Part shown: positions 8,250 through 15,330 of the stretch, in pieces
How the letters are laid out: each line of letters starts with the position of its first letter
How positions within the stretch are numbered: position 1 is the stretch's first letter
Assembly: GCA_964502995.1 (NCBI GenBank)
Contig: CAZCZB010000027.1
Span: forward strand, 1-35,021
Length of the DNA stretch: 35,021 bases
Reading direction: 5' to 3'
Origin: Bin87 sp964502995
Lineage (GTDB): Bacteria; Chloroflexota; Dehalococcoidia; Lucifugimonadales; UBA3495
Position numbers and translations under genes: made by a program
Notes under the pieces: model-generated
Told to the model about the DNA's origin: nothing
The model's database searches: none
The model's input: only the letters and a program-made list of their open reading frames with translations

Positions 8250-8354
8250 CGATTGAAACCTCCCTGAGTGTCACTCTCGACCCGTTTCAGCACTCCGTCA
8301 AATGGCGCAACGCAATACCACGCTCACTGAGGCACGAGTCGTCAGCGTTGCCCG

Positions 8355-8383
8355 ATGCTACTTATCGACTGGTTGAATGTCAA
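8355..8383 (-). promoter_or_regulatory. Candidate sigma-70 promoter for the ABC operon
   Basis: On the minus strand TTGACA (8383-8378) is followed by exactly 17 nt and TAGCAT (8360-8355). It lies about 100 nt upstream of the binding protein start codon. The -35 is perfect and the -10 matches at four of six bases. The rest of the 8250-8493 gap shows no recognised riboswitch. Confidence 0.6.
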
Positions 8384-8493
8384 ATTGTGTTTGCTGATAA
8401 TCCACCCCTGCCAACATTGCTTATTGCGTTTGGCAACCGATGGCCTACGCCGGATTCGCGCGCCCGGAGTGCGGTCGCGCCGGGCCGGCAGTA

Positions 8494-9996
8494 TCACCTG
8501 GACGGGGCGAGGTCGAGCGCGGTCAGTGTCCCGCCATTGGCGGATGTTGGGACCAGCATGAGACTGCCGGCCACGATGGGTCGGGCGGCCACCGCGCCGG
8601 AAACGGACGCAGTCCATTGGACGGCGCCGTCGCCCAGCGACAGGGCGGTGATGGTTCCATTCTCGTCGCCGATCAGGGCAACCTGCCCCGCGATGGATGC
8701 CGCGGCGGTCACGTCCACCTCCAGGTCGGTTTCCCACAGGATCGTGCCGTCGGCGGTATCCAGCGCGGTCACCAGGCCGCCGGCGTCGGCCACGACCGCC
8801 GCGCCGCCCGATACCGCAGGCTGATACACCTGCTCGCCCATCGTCCTGGTGGACCATACGGTGCCCTGCTGCACCGGCGGACGCTTGGTGAATCCCCAAA
8901 CGCCCAGCTGGTTCCGCACGTAATAGATCTGCCGCTCCAGCGGGTAGCGATGTCCCCGGTAGTCCAGGCCCCAGATGCGCGAGCGTTGCCCGTCCCGTTT
9001 CACCCCGTTGCTGCTGACGTAGAGCAACTCGTCCGTTACCGCCGGGCCGCCCCGGATCCAGCGTCCCCTGCCGGTGTCGTAGATCATTCGCAGCTTGCCG
9101 GTGTTCACGTCCACAATGTGAATCTTGGCGTCGTTGGCCGTGGCAATCAGCAGCCCGTCGTGTATCGCCGGCGGCGCGATCACCCAGTCGTCCAGCGTGT
9201 AATCCCACAGCAGGTCGCCGGTGGCGGCGTCCAGGGCCAGCACGCGGTTCTTGTCCGTTTCGGCCACGAACAAGCGCCCGTCGGCAACCGTTGGCGACGG
9301 CAGCGACGCCACGGCCAGCCGGCGCGACCACACCGCGTCGCCCGTGTCCTCATCCAGCGCCGATACGATGCCCGGCTTGAACACCACGAACACCAGGCCA
9401 TCCGAAACGGCCGGCGTCACGGCGGCGGTCAGTCCCGAGTCGTAACGCCACCTGACCTCGCCCGTATCCCGCGCCAGCGCGACCACGCTGCCGTCCTCGG
9501 CGGTGGCGTACACCCGGTTGCCGGCCACGGCGGGCGGCGCGACGATTGGAGCGCCGGCGGCGTATTCCCACACCGCTGACGGCTCGGAAATCCCGGATGC
9601 CAAAGGCGTGATGGCAGCAGACGTGTTGGTTACGCCGCCGCCGGACTGCGGCCAGTCTCCCGGCGCAGTCGCGACCGACGTGTCGCCGATGGCCGTGGTG
9701 GGCTGCGGCGGATCCGGCGGCAGGCCGGTATATTCCCACAGGATCCAGACGGTAAGGACGATCAGCGGCAGCAGGATCATCGCGGCGCGCACCAGGCGGT
9801 GGCGCAGAAAGTCCAGCCGCATCCGCCGCGAACGCTGCCGAGCCTGTTCGATGGCAACGCTTTCCAGACCCGAGAACGCCCCGCACTGGGCGCAACGGGT
9901 ACCGCTGTCCGACGGATTGTTCAGGTGGCCGCAGAAGCGGCAGAGGAGGACGGTGGTGCCCTCCTCTTGTGTAGGTGGACTGGCGCTCACTGGCAT
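8494..9996 (-). CDS. Zinc-ribbon, membrane-anchored PQQ-like beta-propeller protein
   Basis: The 500 aa product has three parts. Residues 19-39 form a zinc ribbon (C19xxC22 and C35xxC38). One membrane span covers about residues 71-88. The rest, from about 105 on, is a beta-propeller made of PQQ-type repeats, recognisable by LARDTGEVRW, LDEDTGDAVW, LDAATGDLLW, LDTADGTILW and similar blades. The blades resemble BamB and quinoprotein dehydrogenases, but no catalytic dehydrogenase residues are evident, so this is probably a scaffold or binding protein outside the membrane with its zinc ribbon in the cytoplasm. Its ATG overlaps the stop of the amidohydrolase gene by one base (TAATG), which implies translational coupling. 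The functional link between the two is unknown. Confidence 0.85.
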   Translation of the reverse strand: MPVSASPPTQEEGTTVLLCRFCGHLNNPSDSGTRCAQCGAFSGLESVAIEQARQRSRRMRLDFLRHRLVRAAMILLPLIVLTVWILWEYTGLPPDPPQPTTAIGDTSVATAPGDWPQSGGGVTNTSAAITPLASGISEPSAVWEYAAGAPIVAPPAVAGNRVYATAEDGSVVALARDTGEVRWRYDSGLTAAVTPAVSDGLVFVVFKPGIVSALDEDTGDAVWSRRLAVASLPSPTVADGRLFVAETDKNRVLALDAATGDLLWDYTLDDWVIAPPAIHDGLLIATANDAKIHIVDVNTGKLRMIYDTGRGRWIRGGPAVTDELLYVSSNGVKRDGQRSRIWGLDYRGHRYPLERQIYYVRNQLGVWGFTKRPPVQQGTVWSTRTMGEQVYQPAVSGGAAVVADAGGLVTALDTADGTILWETDLEVDVTAAASIAGQVALIGDENGTITALSLGDGAVQWTASVSGAVAARPIVAGSLMLVPTSANGGTLTALDLAPSR

Positions 9997-11447
9997 TAGA
10001 AGGCCGGGCGCTGCAGCACTGCGGGATCAATGCGGCGGCGCACCAGCTTGCCGTCGTCGGGGTCGCCCAGAAGCTGGCCGTTGTCAACCATCACCTTGCC
10101 GCGCAGGATAACCGTCGTCGGCCATCCGAATATCTCCCAGCCCTCCCACGGGCTGTAGTCGCGCAGGTGCAGGTCGTCCATCGTCAGGCGTTTGTGGATG
10201 TTGGGGTCGATGATGGCGAAGTCGGCGTCGCTGCCGGGGGCGATGACGCCCTTGCGCGGGTACATGCCCAGCAGACGCGCCGCGTTGGTGGACGTGATGT
10301 TGGCAAATTGCGTCAGCGACATTCCGCGCCGAACCACGGCCTCGGTGTAGTTGACGCCCATGCGTATCTCGATGCCGATGTTGCCGCCGCGCATGTCCTG
10401 CACGTTGAGTCCGGCGGTCTTGTCAATATAGGTGGTGAAGCTGCTGTCGGTGGCGGTGAAGGTCAGGTTGTTGTCCAGCAGACCGCTCCACAGATCGCTG
10501 CCGTCCTCCGGATACTTGAGGGACGGGTAGGTGTGGTACTTCATGCCGTCGGGCTCGCGGTACTGCCAGGCGTTGAACGACAGGGCCAGGGTCAGCACCT
10601 CGCCGTACACGGCCTGCCCCTGGCTGCGGGCGGCGGCCACGGCGTTGACGCCGTCGGACCCGGTTACGTGGACGAAGTACATGCCGGCCCCGTTCTGCCC
10701 GGCGATGCGGATCACGTCGCGGAAGGCCACGTCCTCCACCTCTTTGGAATGGATCAGGTGCGCGTTCCACCAGTCCCACATGTTCCGCTGGTGGGCCATC
10801 AGGTAGTTGTACATCACGATCTCATCGTCCTCGGCGTGAACGGCCAGCACGCCGTCGTGACGGGCCAGTTGCGCGGTGAGGTCGGTGAGCCGTCCGTTGT
10901 CAATCCGGCCGATGGGCGTGAGGCTCAGCGGCGGGTCCTGCGGCGGGCGGATGTTGGTGGTGAAAATCTTGACGCTGGGAAAGTCGTTGTTGATCAACTC
11001 GCCCACCCGCGCAATGCTGTCGGCGGTGTTGGAACTCCGGTATATGACGTGAGCCGAATAGTCCGTGTAGGTGTTTCCCTCCCACACCGACATGAAATCG
11101 AGGATGCCGCCCACCAGTTCGCCCTCGTTGGGCGCCGGCGCGAAATCGACCACCGTGGTGGTGCCGCCCCAGATTGCGCCCAGGGAGTGTTCCAGCGGCC
11201 CGGCGTTGGGAACTCCGGACACCTGCTGGTGGACGCCGGGCCGGACGTTGGCGGCGGCGTGGACGTGAGGCTCGATGCCGCCCGGGGTCACGATGCGACC
11301 GGTGGCGTCTATGGTCTGCGCCGCCTCATCAACCAGCGTGCCGGGCGCGCCGATGGCGACGATTCGGCCGTCCTGGACTCCAACGTCCACGATTGCGGCC
11401 TCGGTAGGCATGACTACGGTTCCGCCGGTGATCAGCAGGTCAAACAT
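9996..11447 (-). CDS. Dihydropyrimidinase/hydantoinase-like amidohydrolase
   Basis: The 483 aa enzyme belongs to the cyclic amidohydrolase group (D-hydantoinase, dihydropyrimidinase, allantoinase), which open cyclic amide rings with a binuclear metal centre. It starts MFDLLITGGTVVMPT, shows the metal-binding HVH in GGIEPHVHAA, a candidate carboxylated Lys in FPSVKIFTTN, the following metal His in VHAEDDEIV and HVTGSDG, and the C-terminal GSDADFAIIDP strand. In place of the usual TDHCPF it reads TATDSSFTT, so the substrate loop differs from standard hydantoinases. GGAGGG about 6 nt before the ATG at 11447 fixes the start; an upstream in-frame ATG at 11519 lacks a ribosome site. It is the first gene of a two-gene unit with the beta-propeller protein. 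The substrate is uncertain. Confidence 0.88.
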   Translation of the reverse strand: MFDLLITGGTVVMPTEAAIVDVGVQDGRIVAIGAPGTLVDEAAQTIDATGRIVTPGGIEPHVHAAANVRPGVHQQVSGVPNAGPLEHSLGAIWGGTTTVVDFAPAPNEGELVGGILDFMSVWEGNTYTDYSAHVIYRSSNTADSIARVGELINNDFPSVKIFTTNIRPPQDPPLSLTPIGRIDNGRLTDLTAQLARHDGVLAVHAEDDEIVMYNYLMAHQRNMWDWWNAHLIHSKEVEDVAFRDVIRIAGQNGAGMYFVHVTGSDGVNAVAAARSQGQAVYGEVLTLALSFNAWQYREPDGMKYHTYPSLKYPEDGSDLWSGLLDNNLTFTATDSSFTTYIDKTAGLNVQDMRGGNIGIEIRMGVNYTEAVVRRGMSLTQFANITSTNAARLLGMYPRKGVIAPGSDADFAIIDPNIHKRLTMDDLHLRDYSPWEGWEIFGWPTTVILRGKVMVDNGQLLGDPDDGKLVRRRIDPAVLQRPAF

Positions 11448-11563
11448 TTTCAGCCCTCCGTGCAGCGCGACGGGGCCGCGCTGAGTCAGTGCATGGTAGC
11501 ACAAACACCGCACGAACAATCCCCATGGCTGCGCAGGGTGAACGGGATGGTATGGGATGATGG

Positions 11564-11749
11564 CTCACGCGTACCCACTGTGTTGAACTGTCAATGCGAG
11601 CGCGGCGCGGCAATCCCGCGTACCCAGTTAGTCATTGCGAGGAGCGTAGCGACGTGGCAATCTCGTTAGAGTAAGAAACGGCGCTACGGCAACGGGATTG
11701 CCACGCTGCGCTCGCAATGACAGGTTCAACGAAAGTGGGTACGCATGAG
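11564..11749. mobile_element. Palindromic MITE, copy A
   Basis: This 186-bp element begins CTCACGCGTACCCACT and ends with the complement (AGTGGGTACGCATGAG). Inside, GTCATTGCGAG-type modules face CTCGCAATGAC modules. The flanks repeat directly: GGGATGATGG (11554-11563) and GGGATGTTGG (11750-11759), nine of ten bases equal, as expected for an old target-site duplication. It is longer than the other copies because it carries an extra CATTGCGAG module. No coding capacity. Its right end lies 13 nt before the -35 box of the first peptide gene. Confidence 0.85.
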
Positions 11750-11762
11750 GGGATGTTGGGGG

Positions 11763-11791
11763 TTGACATTGTTATCATCGCCCTATATGAT
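11763..11791 (+). promoter_or_regulatory. Consensus sigma-70 promoter of peptide gene 1
   Basis: TTGACA (11763-11768), a 17-nt spacer and TATGAT (11786-11791) form a near-perfect promoter. The start codon is 57 nt downstream of the -10 box. The same arrangement is found at peptide gene 2. Confidence 0.85.
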
Positions 11792-11848
11792 AATCAACAT
11801 CACAAAAATCGATGTAACCGCAAATCAAAAGCAGGGAGGGAAGCAACG

Positions 11849-12070
11849 ATGGTTACTGTCAACGAACGACCAGTTAACGCGCAGATCGACGATCGATCCG
11901 AGTTGCTCAGCGAATGGGTGGAGCAGGATATGGCCGACGTGCTGACCGAGTTCGGCGCGCGCATGGAGGACGCCGCGCCGGAGCGCATCCGGCACATCCC
12001 GCCGCCGAGCCTGGCCTACGGCATCCCAATGGCCGGCGTGCGCTACTACACCTACGTCCCCGAACAGTAG
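11849..12070 (+). CDS. Small peptide 1, RiPP-precursor-like, new family
   Basis: The 73 aa product and the peptide encoded at 12878 are paralogues. They share MVTVNE at the N-terminus, a helical middle part (LLSEWVEQDMADVLTEFGAR here, residues 19-38), a variable Ala/Pro/Glu linker, and an identical C-terminal LAYGIPMAGVRYYT (55-68) followed by YVPEQ. There is no Cys, no signal peptide and no membrane span. AGGGAGGG at 11833-11840 precedes the ATG. It stands alone between a consensus promoter and a strong terminator. A helical leader, a flexible linker and a strictly conserved short tail resemble ribosomally made, modified peptide precursors, but no modifying enzyme lies nearby. I do not recognise the family. 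A plain structural or regulatory small protein is the alternative. Confidence 0.82.
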   Translation: MVTVNERPVNAQIDDRSELLSEWVEQDMADVLTEFGARMEDAAPERIRHIPPPSLAYGIPMAGVRYYTYVPEQ

Positions 12071-12100
12071 GGACTGCGACAACACGAGATTTGCCCAACC

Positions 12101-12125
12101 GGCGGCCCGAAAGGGTCGCCTTTTT
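12101..12125 (+). terminator. Rho-independent terminator of peptide gene 1
   Basis: GGCGGCCC and GGGTCGCC form an 8-bp stem (one G-U pair) with a GAAA tetraloop, followed by TTTTT. It begins 30 nt after the stop codon. Confidence 0.9.
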
Positions 12126-12611
12126 GTTGGCCGTGAGCGGAACAACTGGCACGGATGCACAGGATAGACGGGATGGCGTGAGCTGGATACTGAGGGGTAC
12201 CCCCGCTCATCCTGCGGAACGTCCGCCCAATACGGGGAGATTGCCGCAGGTCCGCCTTTGGAGGATCGAAAGATGGGACTCATGGCTTGACCACCCGCAG
12301 GGCAGGTTTCAAACCCGCCCCCACCCATGTCGAAACGGCGTCTTACAGGTAACGCAAAAGCCCCCGGCCATTGCCTGCCTCCACCCATGTCGGAACGGCG
12401 CGTTGATGCCGGCCCTTTCCAAAGTCCCTTGTGCCCGCTCATGGGTCCCTTTTACCCGCTCATGGGTCCCCATTTACCCGCTCATGGTGAGCCTGTCGAA
12501 CCATGAACCGCCGAAATTGGTATCCTCCGACAAGCCCCCGCCGCAGGCGGACGTTCCGCAGGATGAGCGGAATCTGACGCTGCTGATTACTCTGGAAAGG
12601 CCCTGGTGTCG
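12126..12611. other. Repeat-filled spacer between the two peptide genes
   Basis: No gene is seen. The stretch holds rearranged GGAACGTCCGCC palindromes (about 12210-12276 and 12520-12571), a GGCAGGTTTCAAACCCGCC hairpin (about 12302-12327), two CACCCATGTCGRAACGGCG direct repeats about 55 bp apart, three consecutive CGCTCATGGGTCCC-type units (about 12430-12485), and a CATGGTGAGCCTGTCGA palindrome (12483-12505). Confidence 0.6.
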
Positions 12612-12620
12612 ATGCCGGCC

Positions 12621-12783
12621 CTCAGGCGTACCCACTTTGTCATTGCGAGTCCGCCACAGGCGGATGGCAATCCCATCCGCCTTGCGCGGGCAGTTGGTCG
12701 TAGTCGTTAGCGCCTCAACGAGATTGCCACGTCCGCCTGTGGCGGACTCGCAATGACAGATTATCAAAGTGGGTACGCGTGAG
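12621..12783. mobile_element. Palindromic MITE, copy B
   Basis: This 163-bp element runs from CTCAGGCGTACCCACTTTG to the complement of CTCACGCGTACCCACTTTG, with internal GTCATTGCGAGTCCGCC arms. It is flanked by the direct repeat ATGCCGGCC at 12612-12620 and 12784-12792. It is almost identical to the reverse complement of copy D (28468-28630): I count two differences. Its right end is 12 nt from the -35 box of peptide gene 2. Confidence 0.88.
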
Positions 12784-12795
12784 ATGCCGGCCCTA

Positions 12796-12824
12796 TTGAC
12801 CGTATGTGAGTAATGTGCTATGAT
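12796..12824 (+). promoter_or_regulatory. Sigma-70 promoter of peptide gene 2
   Basis: TTGACC (12796-12801), a 17-nt spacer and TATGAT (12819-12824) form a near-consensus promoter, 53 nt before the start codon. The layout and the -10 sequence equal those of peptide gene 1. Confidence 0.82.
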
Positions 12825-12877
12825 ACAAGGCGTATCAAGTTTGCTTGACAAAGCGCAAACACCGGGAGGAAGCAACG

Positions 12878-13096
12878 ATGGTTACTGTCAACGAACCCAC
12901 TATCACCACCGACGTCCGCCGCAACGCCGGCCTCCTCGGCAAGCAGGTGGAGCAGAACATGGCGGACGTCCTCAACGAGTACGGCGCGCGCCCCGCAGCA
13001 GCAGCCGACCGGCCGGAAGCCGCGCCGCGCCAGACCCTCGCCTACGGCATCCCAATGGCCGGCGTGCGGTACTACACATTCGCGCCCGCCGAATAG
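12878..13096 (+). CDS. Small peptide 2, paralogue of peptide 1
   Basis: The 72 aa product has the same plan as the peptide at 11849: MVTVNE, a variable stretch, LLGKQVEQNMADVLNEYGAR (residues 19-38), an Ala/Pro-rich linker, then LAYGIPMAGVRYYT (54-67) and FAPAE. The DNA around the start codon (AGCAACGATGGTTACTGTCA) is identical in both genes and the C-terminal motif is also nearly identical at the DNA level, while the linker has diverged. This means recent duplication with strong constraint on the two ends. GGGAGGA at 12864-12870 precedes the ATG. It has its own promoter and terminator. No function can be assigned; see the first copy for the RiPP reading. Confidence 0.82.
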   Translation: MVTVNEPTITTDVRRNAGLLGKQVEQNMADVLNEYGARPAAAADRPEAAPRQTLAYGIPMAGVRYYTFAPAE

Positions 13097-13190
13097 GGAA
13101 CCTGCATCTCACGAACAAACATGGCCTTACGGCACGGGGCGGGGAATAACTGAACTGCCGGAAACACATTCCAATAGGCCACATGGCAAC

Positions 13191-13222
13191 GGCCGGGGAG
13201 ATATACCCCGGCCCTTTCTTTT
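13191..13222 (+). terminator. Rho-independent terminator of peptide gene 2
   Basis: GGCCGGGG and CCCCGGCC form a perfect 8-bp stem with a 7-nt loop, followed by CTTTCTTTT. It lies about 95 nt after the stop codon. Confidence 0.85.
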
Positions 13223-13426
13223 GCACCTGCGCCCGCCTTTCACCCGCCGCGCCAAACAATCATCCGCCCCCGTCCTCGGACTGCAAACCCGTAGGGCCTT
13301 TCCCAAGTTCCCGCGTGCCCGATTTTCCGCTCGTCCTGAGCCTGTCGAAGGACGCCCCCTATGGTTGGACAGGCTCACCATGAGCGGAGTGTGAGGGATT
13401 TTGAAAAGGCCCTGTGTCAGACACGT
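13223..13426. repeat. Spacer with CTGAGCCTGTCGA-type palindromes
   Basis: No gene is seen. Two units of the short palindrome family lie head to tail: CGCTCGTCCTGAGCC...GAAGGACG (about 13327-13354) and GGTTGGACAGGCTCACC...GAGCGG (about 13361-13387). Confidence 0.6.
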
Positions 13427-14650
13427 TCAATCCCCGGCGTATCCCCGGTTCCGAATCTCATCCTCCATGTGGGCGCGGATGCCGATGAGGGCGGCGGCCC
13501 CCTCGCCAACGGCGGCGGCGACCTGCTTGGTGCTGCCGGCCCGGGCGTCGCCGGCGGCGAAAATGCCGTGCCGGCTGGTTTCCATTCCCGGACCGGTTAC
13601 GATAAAACCCCGCTGGTCCAGCTCCACCGCGTCGGACAGGAACGCCGTGTTGGGGTCCAGGCCGATGAAGACGAACACGCCCGAGGGGTGCAGTTCCTCC
13701 TGCTCGCCGGTTTTCAGGTCCTCCACCAGCACCGATTGCAGCCGGCCGTCGCCCCGAAACTCGCGGACGGTGGTGTTGAGGCGAATGTCCATCTGCGGAT
13801 GGGCCGCCGCCTTGTCCTGCAAAACCTGGCTGGCCCGAAGCCTCTCTCCCACCTCCAGCACCGTCACGCTGGACGCGAACCGTGTGAGAAACAGTCCCTC
13901 CTCCACGCCGCTGTTGCCTCCGCCCACCACCAGCGTGTCCATGTCGCGGTAAAACGGCCCGTCGCAGGTGGCGCAGAAGTGGACGCCCGCGCCGATGAAA
14001 TCGTCCTCCCCCGGCACGTTGAGCCGACGGTACCGCGTGCCGGGCGTCAGCAGCAGCGCCGGCGCCCGGTACTCCTGTCCCGACTCTGTGATCACGGTGC
14101 GGACGCCTCCCGACTCCGGCCCGGGGTCGATGGACGCCACGGTCTGGGCGACCAGCAGTTCCACGCCGAACCGTTCGGCCTGTTCGCGCATCCGGTCGGC
14201 CAGTTCCGCGCCGGTGATGCCCTGGGCGAATCCGGGATAGTTGTCGATGCGCTCGGTCGATCCCGCCTGCCCGCCCACGCCGCCGCGCTCGATGACCAGC
14301 GTGTCCATACCCTCGCGGGCGGCGTAGATGGCGGCGGTGAGTCCGGCCGGCCCGGCTCCGATGATGATCAGGTCGTAGTGGGAACGGCTGGCCTGCGGGT
14401 TGATGCCCAGGCGGGCGGCAAGCTCGGAGTTGCTGGGCTCGGCCAGCACGGGCCCGCCGTCGTCAAACACTATGGTGGGAATGATCTGCCGGCCGTCGTT
14501 CAGTTGTCGGACGATTTCCTGCGCGTCGGGTTCCTGCTCAATGTCAATCCACCGGTAGGGAATGCGATGCTCCGCCAGGAACTGCTTGGAGCGCCGGCAG
14601 TCGGGGCACCACAGGGCGCCATACACGGTGATGTTGGGTGATTGGGTCAT
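13427..14650 (-). CDS. Glutaredoxin-thioredoxin reductase fusion
   Basis: The 407 aa flavoprotein joins two redox modules. Residues 1-83 form a glutaredoxin/NrdH-like domain with the C15-P-D-C18 active site and the cis-Pro in IIPTI. Residues 92-400 form a low-molecular-weight thioredoxin reductase: IIIGAGPAGLTAA binds FAD, C226-A-T-C229 is the redox disulphide, VVGGGNSGVEEG binds NADPH, and FAAGDARAGSTKQ closes the FAD site. It probably moves electrons from NADPH through FAD to the C226/C229 pair and on to the fused glutaredoxin domain or another thiol partner. The order (thiol domain first) is the reverse of classic reductase-thioredoxin fusions. It stands alone, convergent with the second peptide gene. 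The upstream region has spaced TGATATTG repeats. Confidence 0.92.
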   Translation of the reverse strand: MTQSPNITVYGALWCPDCRRSKQFLAEHRIPYRWIDIEQEPDAQEIVRQLNDGRQIIPTIVFDDGGPVLAEPSNSELAARLGINPQASRSHYDLIIIGAGPAGLTAAIYAAREGMDTLVIERGGVGGQAGSTERIDNYPGFAQGITGAELADRMREQAERFGVELLVAQTVASIDPGPESGGVRTVITESGQEYRAPALLLTPGTRYRRLNVPGEDDFIGAGVHFCATCDGPFYRDMDTLVVGGGNSGVEEGLFLTRFASSVTVLEVGERLRASQVLQDKAAAHPQMDIRLNTTVREFRGDGRLQSVLVEDLKTGEQEELHPSGVFVFIGLDPNTAFLSDAVELDQRGFIVTGPGMETSRHGIFAAGDARAGSTKQVAAAVGEGAAALIGIRAHMEDEIRNRGYAGD

Positions 14651-14678
14651 ATCCGAACCTCGCTATACGCGGCTGTGA

Positions 14679-14708
14679 TGATATTGATTATTGTTATTAC
14701 TGATATTG
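14679..14708. promoter_or_regulatory. AT-rich candidate operator upstream of the reductase gene
   Basis: TGATATTG occurs twice (14679-14686 and 14701-14708), 22 bp apart (about two helical turns), in an AT-rich island about 30-60 nt upstream of the reductase start codon. A TACAAT on the minus strand overlaps its distal end. It could be an operator for a redox or metal regulator; no regulator is identified. Confidence 0.35.
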
Positions 14709-14925
14709 TAGCACGGACCGGGTACGCAATCTGGTCACGCGGGCTTGCTGCCGGGACGCTGCTACACACTGCGGCCTGAACGTCAGGCAAAGGGGCATCG
14801 CCCCGACGGTGCATCCTCCGACCGGCTCAGGATGAACGGAGGAAGGAGTACGCGGGGACGGTTGTGGAACCCGTTAGCAGGGGCGCCCAGCCGTGAACAG
14901 TGCAATCCCGGAAGTGCTGATCCAT

Positions 14926-15330
14926 TCAGGATTGCGGGTTGAGGACGGCAACACCGGTCGGCTCAAAGTGGCGGACGTTTCGGGTGACCACAGTCAGCCC
15001 ATGTTCCAGGGCTGTCGCTGCTATCAACAAGTCAGCGCCGCTGTTGCCAAGGGTCGCAGACAATCGGCCCCACCGACGAGCCGTAGCCACGTCCACCGGC
15101 ATGACGCGGTCGCCGTACCAGGCTAATATACGGTCCAGCCAAAGCGCCAGTTCATTGGCAAAAACCGGGTCTCGCCTCTGTTGCTGCGCTATTCCCCTCT
15201 CAATCTCGCCGACGGTTACAACGCTCAGATGGATGTCTGTTGAACGTTGGGCCTCCATCCAACGAACCAGGCCCGGATTCCTTTCTCGCCGGCGGAGTGC
15301 GGAAAGAATGTCGGTGTCAAGCAGCAACAT
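14926..15330 (-). CDS. VapC-like PIN-domain toxin
   Basis: The 134 aa protein is a PIN-domain RNase of the VapC/FitB kind, which cleaves RNA when freed from its antitoxin. The acidic metal-binding residues are visible: Asp in LLLDTDILSAL at the N-terminus, Glu in VTVGEIERG, Asp in GADLLIAATAL, and the C-terminal VVTRNVRHFEPTGV. The ATG at 15330 overlaps the TGA of the antitoxin gene by one base (TGATG), typical for coupled toxin-antitoxin genes; a GTG one codon upstream is possible. Length is normal for VapC. Confidence 0.92.
   Translation of the reverse strand: MLLLDTDILSALRRRERNPGLVRWMEAQRSTDIHLSVVTVGEIERGIAQQQRRDPVFANELALWLDRILAWYGDRVMPVDVATARRWGRLSATLGNSGADLLIAATALEHGLTVVTRNVRHFEPTGVAVLNPQS

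Noticed and set aside
6243..8267. Open frame of 674 aa on the plus strand
   Set aside because: It is a mirror of the solute-binding protein gene; composition (His, Val, Gln, Arg rich) is typical of antisense translation in GC-rich DNA.
8250..8493. Riboswitch or other leader RNA upstream of the binding protein gene
   Set aside because: A promoter can be placed there, but no conserved riboswitch core or terminator/antiterminator pair was recognised in the leader.
9975..11669. Open frame of 564 aa on the plus strand
   Set aside because: It is antisense to the amidohydrolase gene and runs into a repeat element at its end.
11564..11749. Possible CRISPR array
   Set aside because: The repeats are palindromic arms of one element with target-site duplications, not evenly spaced units with spacers, and no cas gene is present.
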